64,000 nucleotides of DNA from CBDCGJ01 sp965238305 (GTDB lineage Bacteria; Pseudomonadota; Alphaproteobacteria; GCA-2731375), in the NCBI GenBank assembly GCA_965238305.1, contig CBDEHK010000001.1, forward strand, positions 1 through 64,000, in the 5' to 3' direction. Each line of letters begins with the position of its first letter. The stretch's first letter is position 1. A program made the position numbers and the translations under genes. Below are positions 18,071 through 26,631 of this stretch, piece after piece. The notes beneath the pieces were generated by a model. It ran no database searches and was not told the origin of the DNA. It worked only from the letters and a program-made list of their open reading frames with translations.

Positions 18071-18153
18071 CGCTAGTGCCGCTAGCGTCACCAGAGGAAC
18101 GAGATGAATTTCGGCGGATGCCGATCTAGGACTTGGATTGCACGTCTCATCAT
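18071..18153 (-). promoter_or_regulatory. Possible trp leader: short ORF ending in Trp plus CTAG-centred inverted repeats
   Basis: On the trpE(G) strand a 21-codon ORF (18153 down to 18088) ends with Leu-Trp-stop. Its stop codon runs into CGCTAG/CTAGCG, a perfect 6-bp hairpin (18071-18089). A GTGCTAGCGTC segment just upstream of the ORF can pair over 9 bases with GACGCTAGC in that hairpin, giving mutually exclusive folds, as in attenuation. Against it: only one Trp codon, no clear ribosome binding site and no good T-run. Treat as a candidate only. Confidence 0.3.
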
Positions 18154-18237
18154 GGGCGGACGCTAGCACGGCTGATTGTCCCCGTCTAGCGGTCGAAAAT
18201 ACTGGAATGTTATCTGGGAGCTCGCTAGTCTGACCCC

Positions 18238-18771
18238 ATGTCAAAAACACAATCCACTGACTGGCCGCTGGCCATTTTCAATTGTCTGGTTGCGCTGCAA
18301 ATCAAACAAGTCGCTTACGTCCCGGATTCTGGTCACGCCCAATTGATCGAGTTATGCCACAATAACAAAGGCATGCAAATGGTGCCGCTTACCACCGAGG
18401 AAGAAGGCATAGCGCTTTTGTCCGGCGCCTGGCTAGGTGGCGCGCGCGGCGTCCTGTTGATGCAATCAAGTGGCGTCGGCAATTGCATTAACATGTTGTC
18501 GCTAGCGCGGACTTGCCGCTTTCCCTTGCTGATGTTGATCACTATGCGTGGGGAATGGGGAGAGTTTAATCCCTGGCAAGTACCGATGGGACAGATGACC
18601 GGCGATGTCCTGAAGCTAGCTGATGTGCTGACTGTCCATGTCGACGACGCCGAAAACGTCGGGGCGACAGTCCGATCCGTTGCAACCATGACCTTCGAAG
18701 GACCGACGCAAGGTGCTGTCTTACTGGCTCAGCGTTTGATCGGTGCCAAATCGTTCAAGGATGAAAACTAA
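18238..18771 (+). CDS. TPP-dependent decarboxylase alpha subunit (sulfopyruvate/phosphonopyruvate decarboxylase-like)
   Basis: This 177-aa protein is the N-terminal (PYR) half of a thiamine-diphosphate enzyme encoded as two genes. It has YVPDSG..QLIELC (about residues 27-40), TTEEEGIALLSGAWLGGARGVLLMQSSGVGN (about 52-82, containing the conserved Glu that activates TPP) and FPLLMLITMRGEWGE. The pattern matches sulfopyruvate decarboxylase alpha (ComD) and the N-terminal part of phosphonopyruvate decarboxylase. Its stop codon overlaps the start of the beta subunit gene, so the two are cotranslated. Whether the substrate is sulfopyruvate, phosphonopyruvate or another 2-oxo acid cannot be decided; no other coenzyme M or phosphonate genes are nearby. 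Confidence 0.82.
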   Translation: MSKTQSTDWPLAIFNCLVALQIKQVAYVPDSGHAQLIELCHNNKGMQMVPLTTEEEGIALLSGAWLGGARGVLLMQSSGVGNCINMLSLARTCRFPLLMLITMRGEWGEFNPWQVPMGQMTGDVLKLADVLTVHVDDAENVGATVRSVATMTFEGPTQGAVLLAQRLIGAKSFKDEN

Positions 18772-19370
18772 TGGATCGGACCCGCGGCGATAATTATCCC
18801 CTGCGCCGGCGCGAAATTGTGCCGGTGCTCCTGGCAACGCGAGAGGATTTGCTGGTTGTAACCGGGTTGGGGGCACCGGCTTGGGATGCCACGGCAGCCG
18901 GTGACCGCAATCTGACTTTCCCGCTTTGGGGCGCCATGGGTGGCGCCGCGATGATCGGTTTGGGTCTGGCCCTAGCGCAACCGGATCGACGGGTGTTGGT
19001 CCTTACCGGCGACGGGGAAATGTTGATGGGGTTGGGAGCGCTCGCCACGATCGCCACACAGGCGCCAAAAAATTTAGCGATCGCGGTGTTGGATAACGAA
19101 CGGTACGGCGAAACCGGAATGCAGGAAACCCACACCGCCGGCGGCGTCGATCTAGCGGGGATGGCGCAAACCGCCGGATTCATCGAAACCGGAACCGTCT
19201 TTGACGCGGACGCATTTGACGCTGCCAAGAATGGGTTATTGCGGAACCCGGGACCGGTATTCTACGACATCAAAATCAAGGCGGAAGAATTGCCGATTGT
19301 GATGCCACCCAAAGACGGGGTTCACCTGAAAGAACGCTTTCGCGCCGCCTTGGGCTTAGCCGTCAACTGA
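18771..19370 (+). CDS. TPP-dependent decarboxylase beta subunit (sulfopyruvate/phosphonopyruvate decarboxylase-like)
   Basis: This 199-aa protein is the C-terminal (PP) half of the split thiamine-diphosphate decarboxylase. The TPP/Mg motif begins with GDGEMLMGLGALATIATQ (about residues 82-99) and ends with LDNERYG (about 109-115). PLWGAMGGAAMIGLGLALAQP precedes it, as in ComE-like subunits. It overlaps the alpha gene by one base and was probably produced by, or the ancestor of, a fused enzyme. Together the pair would act in the cytoplasm as a heteromultimer. The gene ends 8 bp inside the converging COG0523 GTPase gene. Confidence 0.82.
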   Translation: MDRTRGDNYPLRRREIVPVLLATREDLLVVTGLGAPAWDATAAGDRNLTFPLWGAMGGAAMIGLGLALAQPDRRVLVLTGDGEMLMGLGALATIATQAPKNLAIAVLDNERYGETGMQETHTAGGVDLAGMAQTAGFIETGTVFDADAFDAAKNGLLRNPGPVFYDIKIKAEELPIVMPPKDGVHLKERFRAALGLAVN

Positions 19371-20400
19371 AGCTTACTTTGATGCCATTTTCGATCAGAT
19401 TATCGAGCATGGAGCGGACCACGTCCGGGCCCATATCTTTGGTGATGAAAACAATGCGGGAACGTCGATCGTCGCTGGGCCAATTGGGAATTTCCACTGG
19501 CGGGTGGAACATATGCTGGACCCCATGGATCACCACCGGACCGTCGGTTTCCTTCACATTCAGAATGCCTTTGATGCGCAGAAGATCACTGCCCCGATAG
19601 ATCGTTAACAAATCGAGCCATGTCGCCAGTCGGTCCCAAGGCAATTCCCCTTCAAGATACAGACAATAGGCCTTGATATGATCGTCGTGCCGGTTCACGT
19701 CGTTGTGGTGATGATTGTCGCCAGTTTCTTCATAGGCTTCGTCACGTAGCCAGCGTTGTACGTCCAGGGTTTTGGTTTCAGGATTATAAAGCCCGACACC
19801 AAACAAAAGGGCCGGATCGATTTCGCCCATTACCGCTTCATATTGTGCGGCGGAAGGATTGAGATGCTGCAGCCTGGTTGCAAGTTCGGTGCTTCCAGCC
19901 GCGTCGGTCTTAGTGATCACCAGCCGATCTGCGACCGCCGCCTGCTTAACCGATTCGACGTGATTATCCAGTGTCGTACCGCCGTTTACCGCATCGACAG
20001 TTGCGATTACGCCGTCCAGGCGAAAGTTCGCCGTTAGGTAAAGATCGCTCATCAAAGTGTGCAGGATTGGCGCCGGATCTGCCAGACCGGTGGTTTCAAT
20101 CACCAATCGTTCGAAAGCCGGGATCTCTCCTTTGGCACGACGAACCAGCAAGCTGCGCAAGGTATCGACTAGATCGCCGCGGATCGAACAGCAAAGACAA
20201 CCACTGTTCATTAATACCACATCGTCACTGGAGCTTTCGACGAGGGCATGATCGATACCAATTTCGCCAAACTCGTTTACGACGACGGCGGTATTGGACA
20301 TGCCGTCATGCTGTAACAAACGGTTCAGCAAAGTTGTCTTGCCGCTGCCCAGAAATCCGGTAATCACGGAAACCGGCAGCAGATCGGTTTGTTCATTCAT
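19363..20400 (-). CDS. COG0523 (CobW/YjiA-type) metal-related GTPase
   Basis: A 345-aa G3E-family GTPase. Walker A is GFLGSGKTTLL (about residues 16-26), followed by VVNEFGEIGIDH, the metal-binding GCLCC (about 67-71) and the ETTGLADPAPI switch. ITKTDA supplies the guanine specificity motif. A histidine cluster HHHND..RHDD (near 230) and the C-terminal CobW_C domain (about 240-340) follow. COG0523 proteins are thought to deliver zinc, cobalt or other metals to client enzymes or to act in metal stress. The client here is unknown; the neighbouring split decarboxylase uses Mg/TPP and gives no hint. The coding end overlaps that of the convergent decarboxylase by 8 bp. Confidence 0.92.
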   Translation of the reverse strand: MNEQTDLLPVSVITGFLGSGKTTLLNRLLQHDGMSNTAVVVNEFGEIGIDHALVESSSDDVVLMNSGCLCCSIRGDLVDTLRSLLVRRAKGEIPAFERLVIETTGLADPAPILHTLMSDLYLTANFRLDGVIATVDAVNGGTTLDNHVESVKQAAVADRLVITKTDAAGSTELATRLQHLNPSAAQYEAVMGEIDPALLFGVGLYNPETKTLDVQRWLRDEAYEETGDNHHHNDVNRHDDHIKAYCLYLEGELPWDRLATWLDLLTIYRGSDLLRIKGILNVKETDGPVVIHGVQHMFHPPVEIPNWPSDDRRSRIVFITKDMGPDVVRSMLDNLIENGIKVSFS

Positions 20401-20475
20401 CGGATCGCCTATTGGTCATCTTCCCCCGTCATCTTATGATAGCTTGTAGAAATAATGGCAAGCGGGGATGCGGGG

Positions 20476-21129
20476 ATGACAAACCGGGGCGATCTGATAT
20501 TTGACGGGCCGGACGATGGCACGACCATTATTCTGGCCCACGGCGCCGGTATTCCAATGGACCATCCGTTCATGAACTTCCAGGCCGAAGGCTTGTCGAA
20601 CGAAGGATTCCGGGTTGCCCGGTTCGAATTTCCGTATATGTGGCAACGCCGACTGGATGGCAAAAAACGCCCGCCCAATAGACCCGATGTGTTGGCGGAA
20701 ACCTGGCGACAGGTAGATTCCCGGATTGGCGCCGCGCCGGTGATTGTCGGCGGTAAGTCTATGGGGGGTCGTTTCGCCAGCATGCTGGCCGATGAATTGG
20801 GCGCGCGGGCCTGTATTTGTCTCGGCTATCCCTTTCATGCACCAGGCAAAGAAGATCAACTGCGCACCGCCCATTTTGAGGCCATTAAGACGCCAACACT
20901 AATCGTCCAAGGCACCCGTGATCCGATGGGTAATCGGGCCAAAGTCGAACCGCTTCAATTGTCAGAAAATATTAAGATCCACTGGGTCGAAGACGGCAAT
21001 CACGATTTTGTCCCGACCAAGAAGAGCGGCCGGACAACGGAGCAAAATTGGAACGAAGCCATTCAAGCCACCGTTGCTTTTATCGAAGGCCTTAATATTT
21101 CGCCATCACCTGTTCGGCAAAGTCGGTAA
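20476..21129 (+). CDS. Alpha/beta hydrolase of the KAN/dienelactone hydrolase-like type
   Basis: A small alpha/beta-hydrolase of about 217 aa. It shows LAHGAGIPMDHPFMN (oxyanion region), RFEFPYMWQRR, the nucleophile elbow GGKSMGGR (Ser), the Asp-containing VQGTRDPMGNR and the terminal His in EDGNHDFVP, so the catalytic triad is complete. This layout matches the short KANL3/TEX30-type hydrolases common in bacteria. I chose the ATG at 20476; an ATG at 20455 would add seven residues. It starts divergently from the COG0523 gene, and its 3' end overlaps the luciferase-like monooxygenase gene by 38 bp. Substrate is unknown. Confidence 0.85.
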   Translation: MTNRGDLIFDGPDDGTTIILAHGAGIPMDHPFMNFQAEGLSNEGFRVARFEFPYMWQRRLDGKKRPPNRPDVLAETWRQVDSRIGAAPVIVGGKSMGGRFASMLADELGARACICLGYPFHAPGKEDQLRTAHFEAIKTPTLIVQGTRDPMGNRAKVEPLQLSENIKIHWVEDGNHDFVPTKKSGRTTEQNWNEAIQATVAFIEGLNISPSPVRQSR

Positions 21130-22159
21130 AGTTCGACCGCGCCACGGCTTGTGGCGGTAGCAGGACAAGCTCAGTCAAGCCGGCATCCTCCATATCCTTG
21201 ATCTTGCTCCTGATCTCATCTGCTTCGCCGACTAGGCCGCCGGTGGCGCGGATTAGATCTGGGGTGATAAAACGACGTTCAGCATCTGGTAAAAATGCAC
21301 AATGGCCGCGATGGACCATTTGATGGCGCCGTTCTACCGGCATCTCGGTTTCGACGTAATGTTTATAGTCTTCCCAGATGCCGCGGATGCTTTCATGGAT
21401 GAAGCCGTCATGACCGCGCTGGCGGTAAATTTCGTACCAAAAGTGCAAACTGGAAACGACTTCGGCCCCGGTTTCATCGATTACTCGGTCTGAATCCAAC
21501 TTTTCGCTAGGTTGTAACAGACAGGCATAAGTCATAATCGCGGAAGGGAAAGGATCAGGCAGGCTCCGTCCAACCGCCACAGCACCCTGTTGGATGCGCG
21601 CCATATTGCGTTCTAGCACCGGGAAGGGCTCATGCCCGGCGCCAATTCGACCGTCGCCGTAGGCACCTGCCGCAGCCAATGCTTTCGGCCCATTGGCGGC
21701 GACGTAGATCGCCACTTGATCGTCCGTATTCACACATGCCAGTTCGCGATCAAGAAACTTGATCGGGCGATCTTCAAATTCCACTTCTTCGCCCTGTAGC
21801 AAACCACGCACGACGCGCAGATAATCTCGAAAAGCCGATGGTGGAACCGGATTTTGCCCCATAATCCGCATCGCCGTATGCCCGGTCCCAATGCCCAGAA
21901 AAGTCCGACCCGGTGCAAGTTTGTTGATCGATGCGATAGAATGCGCCGTCACCGGCGCCAGACGGGTGCCGGCGACCGCGATCCCGGTCCCGAGGCGTAT
22001 TTTAGTGGTATGCCACGCGGCCAGAGCTAAGGTGGCATAACAGTCGGACCAAATCATCTGCGAATCCGGAGCCCAACCACTGTCGTAACCAAGATCTTCG
22101 AGATGTTTGAATATCTGCCAGTCGTCGATCTTCGTCGCGACCATGCCGCCGAATTTCAT
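21092..22159 (-). CDS. LLM-class flavin-dependent oxidoreductase (luciferase-like)
   Basis: A 355-aa protein of the bacterial luciferase-like superfamily, which uses reduced FMN or coenzyme F420 in a TIM barrel. Features include LGYDSGWAPDSQMIWSDCYATLALAAWHTTKIRLGTGIAV (about residues 28-67), SIASINKLAPGRTFLGIGTG (about 80-99) and RDYLRVVRGLLQGEEVEF (about 115-132). The pattern is close to F420-dependent 5,10-methylene-H4MPT reductase-like members, but cofactor choice cannot be told from sequence. The 3' end overlaps the convergent hydrolase gene. The TerB-like gene lies 67 bp upstream on the same strand. Confidence 0.88.
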   Translation of the reverse strand: MKFGGMVATKIDDWQIFKHLEDLGYDSGWAPDSQMIWSDCYATLALAAWHTTKIRLGTGIAVAGTRLAPVTAHSIASINKLAPGRTFLGIGTGHTAMRIMGQNPVPPSAFRDYLRVVRGLLQGEEVEFEDRPIKFLDRELACVNTDDQVAIYVAANGPKALAAAGAYGDGRIGAGHEPFPVLERNMARIQQGAVAVGRSLPDPFPSAIMTYACLLQPSEKLDSDRVIDETGAEVVSSLHFWYEIYRQRGHDGFIHESIRGIWEDYKHYVETEMPVERRHQMVHRGHCAFLPDAERRFITPDLIRATGGLVGEADEIRSKIKDMEDAGLTELVLLPPQAVARSNFTDFAEQVMAKY

Positions 22160-22226
22160 ACTTTCGCCCTTTCGATCAAATAGAAGGCGACAGTATCCGG
22201 GAAATCAGCGGTCGGCAATTGTCCTA

Positions 22227-22643
22227 CTAAAGCGTCATGTGACGGGCGCGGGCGCCGCGTTCCAGCGCCGCAGCATTAAGGCGATCAAGGTTCAGATCGT
22301 GGCGGATCATCTCCAGGATGCGAATTTCCTCATCCTGTACTTTCAGATCGGCAGCGGCGACTTCGAGAGAGAGCGCATAAGCGGTCTCTCTCAACTTTTC
22401 CGGCAACGCGGTCACCGCTTTCGCGAGGACAAATTCCAGACCATCTTCACGATCCAGTTCCTGCGCACAACGCTCGGCGATGGGGATCAGCCATTCATCG
22501 TCAAAATCCCGGAAGATCGGCAGATTGTGCACCATATGACCGATACGGATAAACTCCGCGTCGGTCATGTCCCGGTCTGCGGCGGATACTAAAATCATGA
22601 TATAGACGAGTGCCTCTTGCGGGCTCAATTGCGGATCACTCAT
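22227..22643 (-). CDS. TerB-like tellurite-resistance family protein
   Basis: A 138-aa all-helical protein. AADRDMTDAEFIRIGHMVHNLPIFRDFDDEWLIPIAERCAQEL (about residues 20-63) carries the acidic metal-binding pattern of TerB-fold proteins, and a second similar helical half follows with AAADLKVQDEEIRILEMIRHDLNLD. Members occur widely in alphaproteobacteria as single genes and are thought to sense stress through calcium-like metal binding; no Ter operon is present. The start ATG at 22641-22643 has an AGGAGTAAG-type ribosome binding site upstream. Function remains unknown. Confidence 0.78.
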   Translation of the reverse strand: MSDPQLSPQEALVYIMILVSAADRDMTDAEFIRIGHMVHNLPIFRDFDDEWLIPIAERCAQELDREDGLEFVLAKAVTALPEKLRETAYALSLEVAAADLKVQDEEIRILEMIRHDLNLDRLNAAALERGARARHMTL

Positions 22644-22712
22644 TAACTTACTCCTAAAAATTATTCCGACGGAACATAAGGATGGCGGCGCAGACTTACA
22701 AGCGAAAAGCCG

Positions 22713-25511
22713 TCAATCGTTCTTAAACTGCGTCAAGAATTCTCCGGTTACGGTAACCGCTTCTGCTAAGCCGATGCGCTTAACTTCTACATCTGGTGGA
22801 AAGGCCGTCGTCAGTCGGGTCGGCAGGCGCGCATCCAGCAGCACAAAGATACCGGCGTCCTGGGCACTGCGCATCAAGCGGCCATAGGCTTGTTTCAATT
22901 TCAAGCGGGTCAACATGTCGTCATAAGCCGCCTTACCAAAAACCGCTTTCCGGGCCCGGTGTAATATGTCGGGTCGCGGCCACGGCACCCGGTCAAAGAC
23001 GACCAGGCGTAGTGATTGTCCTGGTACATCCACCCCGTCTCTAAGCGCGTCGGTCCCTAACAGACAACTATCCTGTTCGGCCCGGAAAATATCGACCAAG
23101 GTGCCGGCATCCATCGCATCCACGTGTTGCGCATAGAGCGGCAAACCTTCGGCTTCCAAGGGGGCAGCGATGCGGTTATGTACCGCCCGTAGGCGATGAA
23201 TGGCGGTAAACAGACCCAAGCCGCCACCGCCGGCCGCCAAGAACAACTCGCGATAAGCCGCGGCAACCTGATCGGCGCTGTCCCGGCGTAAATCGTTGAC
23301 CACAATGACCAGACTTCGACCGGCATAATCAAAGGGACTTTCGACGCTGTGACGGATCGCCGGCATCGCCATATGGGCCGCCCCTGTACGCACTTCCGCC
23401 GAGGTCCAGTCATCCGGCACGTCCGGCGGGCGATCACGCAAACTGGCCGAGGTAATCAGCACCCCATGTGCTTTGCGCAACAAAGTTTGCGAAAACGGGA
23501 TCGTCGGATCGACCCAATGGCGATACATGCCAACATCATGTTCGCGCACGTCATTGCGGGCCAAGGCAAACCACTCGACGAATTCCGCCGGCGTCTGCTG
23601 CCCCAGACCACCCAGCATGGCGCGCCAGGCGGCAATCAAATCGCGACGGCGTTCCAACGATTTTACTGCCGCCTCAATACGTTGCCGCTCGCCACTATCC
23701 AATTCGCTGGCGTCTTGATCCAGGCGGGTCGCCAACAACCCCAACAGATTGTGCATCGGTTTGGCCAGTTTATCCAACGCTGCGGACAGGCCGCTTGCCG
23801 CGGCCAGCAGCTCAGCGCTAGGATCGTTGATATCGGCTTCCAAACCAAATGGGCCGTCCGCTTTTGCACTGCGCGCCAAGACGTGCTGGCGCACCGTGGC
23901 CAGGAAGTTTTCATACGGACCGTGCGCCGCCTGTTCGTTCATTCGTTTCAGCCAACCTGGCGAGGGTAGGCAACGTGCCGCATGCTGCAAAGCGCCCAGC
24001 AGGTCCGGTCCCTTCTCCACTGCCGCAAGCAAATCGCCGACTCGGTTTTCCAAGCCTTTCGAGCGGCCGCCGCGGCGGCGCGCTTCCGCCCCTAACAACC
24101 AACGCCGCAACTCTGCCCCTTCGAGGCCATCCAGATGGGCTGCAAAGGCACTGTCAGCGGCACTGAATACATGATGTCCTTCGTCGAAGACAAACCGGGT
24201 CGGCGGTCGCACATCCTGATCCGTGCCCATCGCCGCACGCATGATCACCAACGCATGGTTAGCAACCACGATATCCGCCTGTACGGAACGGCGCCGGGCA
24301 TTCTCGACAAAACAGCGGCGATAATGTTCACACGCCGAATAGATGCATTCGCCGCGCTGATCAGCCAACCCGTGGGTGACATCGCGGCCCAGCAGATCGA
24401 CCAGCCAAGCCGGAAAATCACCGCCGACCATGTCACCGTCCCGGCTATGCGCAGCCCAACGCGCCATCAGTCCAAGGCCCACTGCATGGCGATTACTGAC
24501 CGCTGTCGCCGACAACGATTCCTGATAATTCAATAGACAGAGATAATTTTCCCGGCCTTTGCGAATGACCACATGATCATGTTTTTCCGCTTCGCTTTCG
24601 TAAAGTCGGCTCAATTCCTGATCGACTTGACGCTGCAGGTTTTTAGTAAAGGTGGATATCCAGACCGTACCGCCATTCTTCTCCGCCCAAACGCTGGCGG
24701 GCGCAATATAGCCGAGGGTTTTACCGACCCCGGTGCCGGCTTCCGCCAACACCAGGTTGGGTGATCCTTCCTGCTGTCGTGGCGTGAAAGCAGGGGTCAC
24801 AGAGCCCGTATACTCGACCTGTTGCGTTCTGGCTTCGCTGCCCTGATGGAGCAGAATTTTCAACCGATCGGTTGCCGCGGTTGGTGAAATTGGATGATCT
24901 TCCGGTGGCGGTGGTGGTGCTTGCTCTTCCCATTCGGGGATATCGCGCCAGACATCAAGACCGCGCTGACCGCTACCATCAGATTCCCGCACCCCAAGCG
25001 CTGCCAGCACTTCCGGTCCCCAAGCCCATTGCGCCTGCGCCATGGTCCAGGCCAATGAGCGGAGTTTTTTGCGATCCGCTGCACTTTCGCTAAGCACTTG
25101 CAATAACCGGTGTTTTGCGGCCAACAGAGCGAGCGCCTGATCTTCTAGATTTTTGCCGGATTTCAAACCCAATGCCTGCGCCAGGCCACCCGGCGTCGGC
25201 AAACAAAACTTCGCCGGGAAAACAAACGCGAAAAGTTCCAATAGATCGAACGGGCGGAAGGGGCGTGTATCCAAACGCCGGGCCAGCGCCCGGGCATGAC
25301 AGACTATCACCGGCTTAGAAGAATAAACCGCTGTTGCCTCCTCCCGACTGAGAATTTCGATTTCCCCGTCCGTTGTCAGCAAGCAGGCCTTGGTGGCGCC
25401 GGCCACCAAGGCTGGTGGGTCAATTTGTTGCCCTGGAGTTGGTGAAGACGAGACTGATTCCATGATAATAAAACTATACCCTGCCGCGGCTTTCGCTGTA
25501 GCTATTTTCAC
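22713..25511 (-). CDS. ATP-dependent DNA helicase of the DinG/XPD Fe-S family
   Basis: A 932-aa superfamily 2 helicase. Walker A is AEAGTGVGKTLGYIAP (about residue 258), the Walker B box is DEGHH (about 443) and motif VI is QAYGRLMRSAQDAG (about 882). Four cysteines placed as YLC, GEC, SAC and RRC between motif Ia and the DEGH box fit the 4Fe-4S domain of DinG/XPD. Such 5'-3' helicases resolve R-loops, G-quadruplexes or damaged forks. The ~200 residues before Walker A are an extra domain not found in E. coli DinG. The longest frame starts with GTG at 25511; the ATG at 25463 is equally plausible since neither has a strong binding site. Confidence 0.9.
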   Translation of the reverse strand: MKIATAKAAAGYSFIIMESVSSSPTPGQQIDPPALVAGATKACLLTTDGEIEILSREEATAVYSSKPVIVCHARALARRLDTRPFRPFDLLELFAFVFPAKFCLPTPGGLAQALGLKSGKNLEDQALALLAAKHRLLQVLSESAADRKKLRSLAWTMAQAQWAWGPEVLAALGVRESDGSGQRGLDVWRDIPEWEEQAPPPPPEDHPISPTAATDRLKILLHQGSEARTQQVEYTGSVTPAFTPRQQEGSPNLVLAEAGTGVGKTLGYIAPASVWAEKNGGTVWISTFTKNLQRQVDQELSRLYESEAEKHDHVVIRKGRENYLCLLNYQESLSATAVSNRHAVGLGLMARWAAHSRDGDMVGGDFPAWLVDLLGRDVTHGLADQRGECIYSACEHYRRCFVENARRRSVQADIVVANHALVIMRAAMGTDQDVRPPTRFVFDEGHHVFSAADSAFAAHLDGLEGAELRRWLLGAEARRRGGRSKGLENRVGDLLAAVEKGPDLLGALQHAARCLPSPGWLKRMNEQAAHGPYENFLATVRQHVLARSAKADGPFGLEADINDPSAELLAAASGLSAALDKLAKPMHNLLGLLATRLDQDASELDSGERQRIEAAVKSLERRRDLIAAWRAMLGGLGQQTPAEFVEWFALARNDVREHDVGMYRHWVDPTIPFSQTLLRKAHGVLITSASLRDRPPDVPDDWTSAEVRTGAAHMAMPAIRHSVESPFDYAGRSLVIVVNDLRRDSADQVAAAYRELFLAAGGGGLGLFTAIHRLRAVHNRIAAPLEAEGLPLYAQHVDAMDAGTLVDIFRAEQDSCLLGTDALRDGVDVPGQSLRLVVFDRVPWPRPDILHRARKAVFGKAAYDDMLTRLKLKQAYGRLMRSAQDAGIFVLLDARLPTRLTTAFPPDVEVKRIGLAEAVTVTGEFLTQFKND

Positions 25512-25690
25512 TTGATCTGCTAACTTTCTTGTTCCTATCTATGCGTGGCTAGGGTTCCGTTGCGAATTGCAGGTCTGGACCGAGCGCCACAGAAAGCCGC
25601 GAACGGCAGACACCTTAAAGGCGAGAAAACTAGGGGGGATAGAAGGAAGCCATTCGGCACGCCTGAAATCCAAGAGTTTGGGGTTTACTG

Positions 25691-26548
25691 ATGTCCTTCT
25701 TCGCCTTCGCTCTCGTTATCGCCGCCGCTTTTTCTCACGCTTTCTGGAACTTTCTAGTCAAGCGATTGGAGGGTGGGCCGGAACTGATCTGGCTGTTCTC
25801 CGTTGTGTCCGCGGTCTTATATCTGCCGCTGGCGGCCATCATTTATTATCAGAATGCAGAATATTTTGGCTGGACTGAATTTGGCTTCTGCGTCATCAGC
25901 GCCGTCATCCATATGGGCTATTTTTTGCTTTTGCAGCAAGGTTATCGTCGCGGCGATTTATCCCTGGTTTATCCAACAGCACGGGCAACTGGGCCGGTCC
26001 TCTCGACCGCCTTTGCAGTGATGATCCTGGGTGAGCATTTGTCGCCCCTGATTATTGCAGGCGGTGTGGCTATTATCGTTGGCGTTATCTTCCTGACCGG
26101 TGGATTTTCCCGCGCCGCCAAGGATATGAAAGTGTCGCTTCTATTCGGCTTGGGCGCCGGATTTCTCATCGGTAGTTATACCGTTTGGGATGCTTATTCG
26201 GTCAGTGCCTTGCTGATTCCGCCCTTGCTGCTGGATTATATTTCCAGCCTCGGACGGATGGTGTTCCTGGCACCCGTCGCCATCAAACGCCGCCACGCAG
26301 TTGTCAGACACTGGCGGCAACATACCAAAGCCGTCCTCGGCATCGCGATATTCAACCCGCTGGCCTATATCCTGGTTTTGACCGCTTTGGTCACCACCCC
26401 AGTGGTGTATGTTGCGCCGGCCCGCGAAGTCAGCGTTCTGATCACCGTCTTGATGGGGACGATTTTGCTAAAAGAAGGCTCATTGAAAAACCGACTAGGC
26501 TGGGGGTTGCTGATTTTTGCCGGTATGGTCTTGCTCGGGCTCGGATAA
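25691..26548 (+). CDS. EamA/DMT-family transporter
   Basis: A 285-aa membrane protein with ten hydrophobic segments, the drug/metabolite transporter fold made of two EamA repeats (about residues 4-135 and 148-284). LSLVYPTARATGPVLSTAFAVMILGEHLSPL in the first repeat and ALVTTPVVYVAPAREVSVLITVLMGTILLKEG in the second are the usual conserved helices 3-4 with the Pro/Glu pattern. Members export amino acids, nucleotides or other metabolites; the substrate here is unknown. lysK follows on the same strand after 83 bp. About 180 bp upstream, to the helicase gene, contain no recognised gene. Confidence 0.88.
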   Translation: MSFFAFALVIAAAFSHAFWNFLVKRLEGGPELIWLFSVVSAVLYLPLAAIIYYQNAEYFGWTEFGFCVISAVIHMGYFLLLQQGYRRGDLSLVYPTARATGPVLSTAFAVMILGEHLSPLIIAGGVAIIVGVIFLTGGFSRAAKDMKVSLLFGLGAGFLIGSYTVWDAYSVSALLIPPLLLDYISSLGRMVFLAPVAIKRRHAVVRHWRQHTKAVLGIAIFNPLAYILVLTALVTTPVVYVAPAREVSVLITVLMGTILLKEGSLKNRLGWGLLIFAGMVLLGLG

Positions 26549-26631
26549 TTCCCGGAATTCACCGCTCCACCATTGACCTTGTGGTGGAAACGGGTATTTT
26601 GCGCCGCTCACGTACCTTGGGATTTACGCAC

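Noticed and set aside
18056..18250. 64-aa minus-strand ORF upstream of trpE(G)
   Set aside because: It overlaps the start of the decarboxylase alpha gene, has no ribosome binding site and no recognisable features; the region looks regulatory instead.
23057..24933. Multiple ORFs on both strands inside the helicase gene
   Set aside because: Overlap a 932-aa protein with complete helicase motifs; high Arg/Pro content is typical of wrong frames.
25567..25878. 103-aa ORF before the DMT transporter
   Set aside because: Mostly overlaps the transporter in another frame; composition is that of a shadow frame rich in Arg and Ser.
26185..26631. N-terminal extension of the lysyl-tRNA synthetase frame
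   Set aside because: It runs inside the DMT transporter gene in another frame and does not resemble class I LysRS; the ATG at 26632 gives the expected N-terminus.
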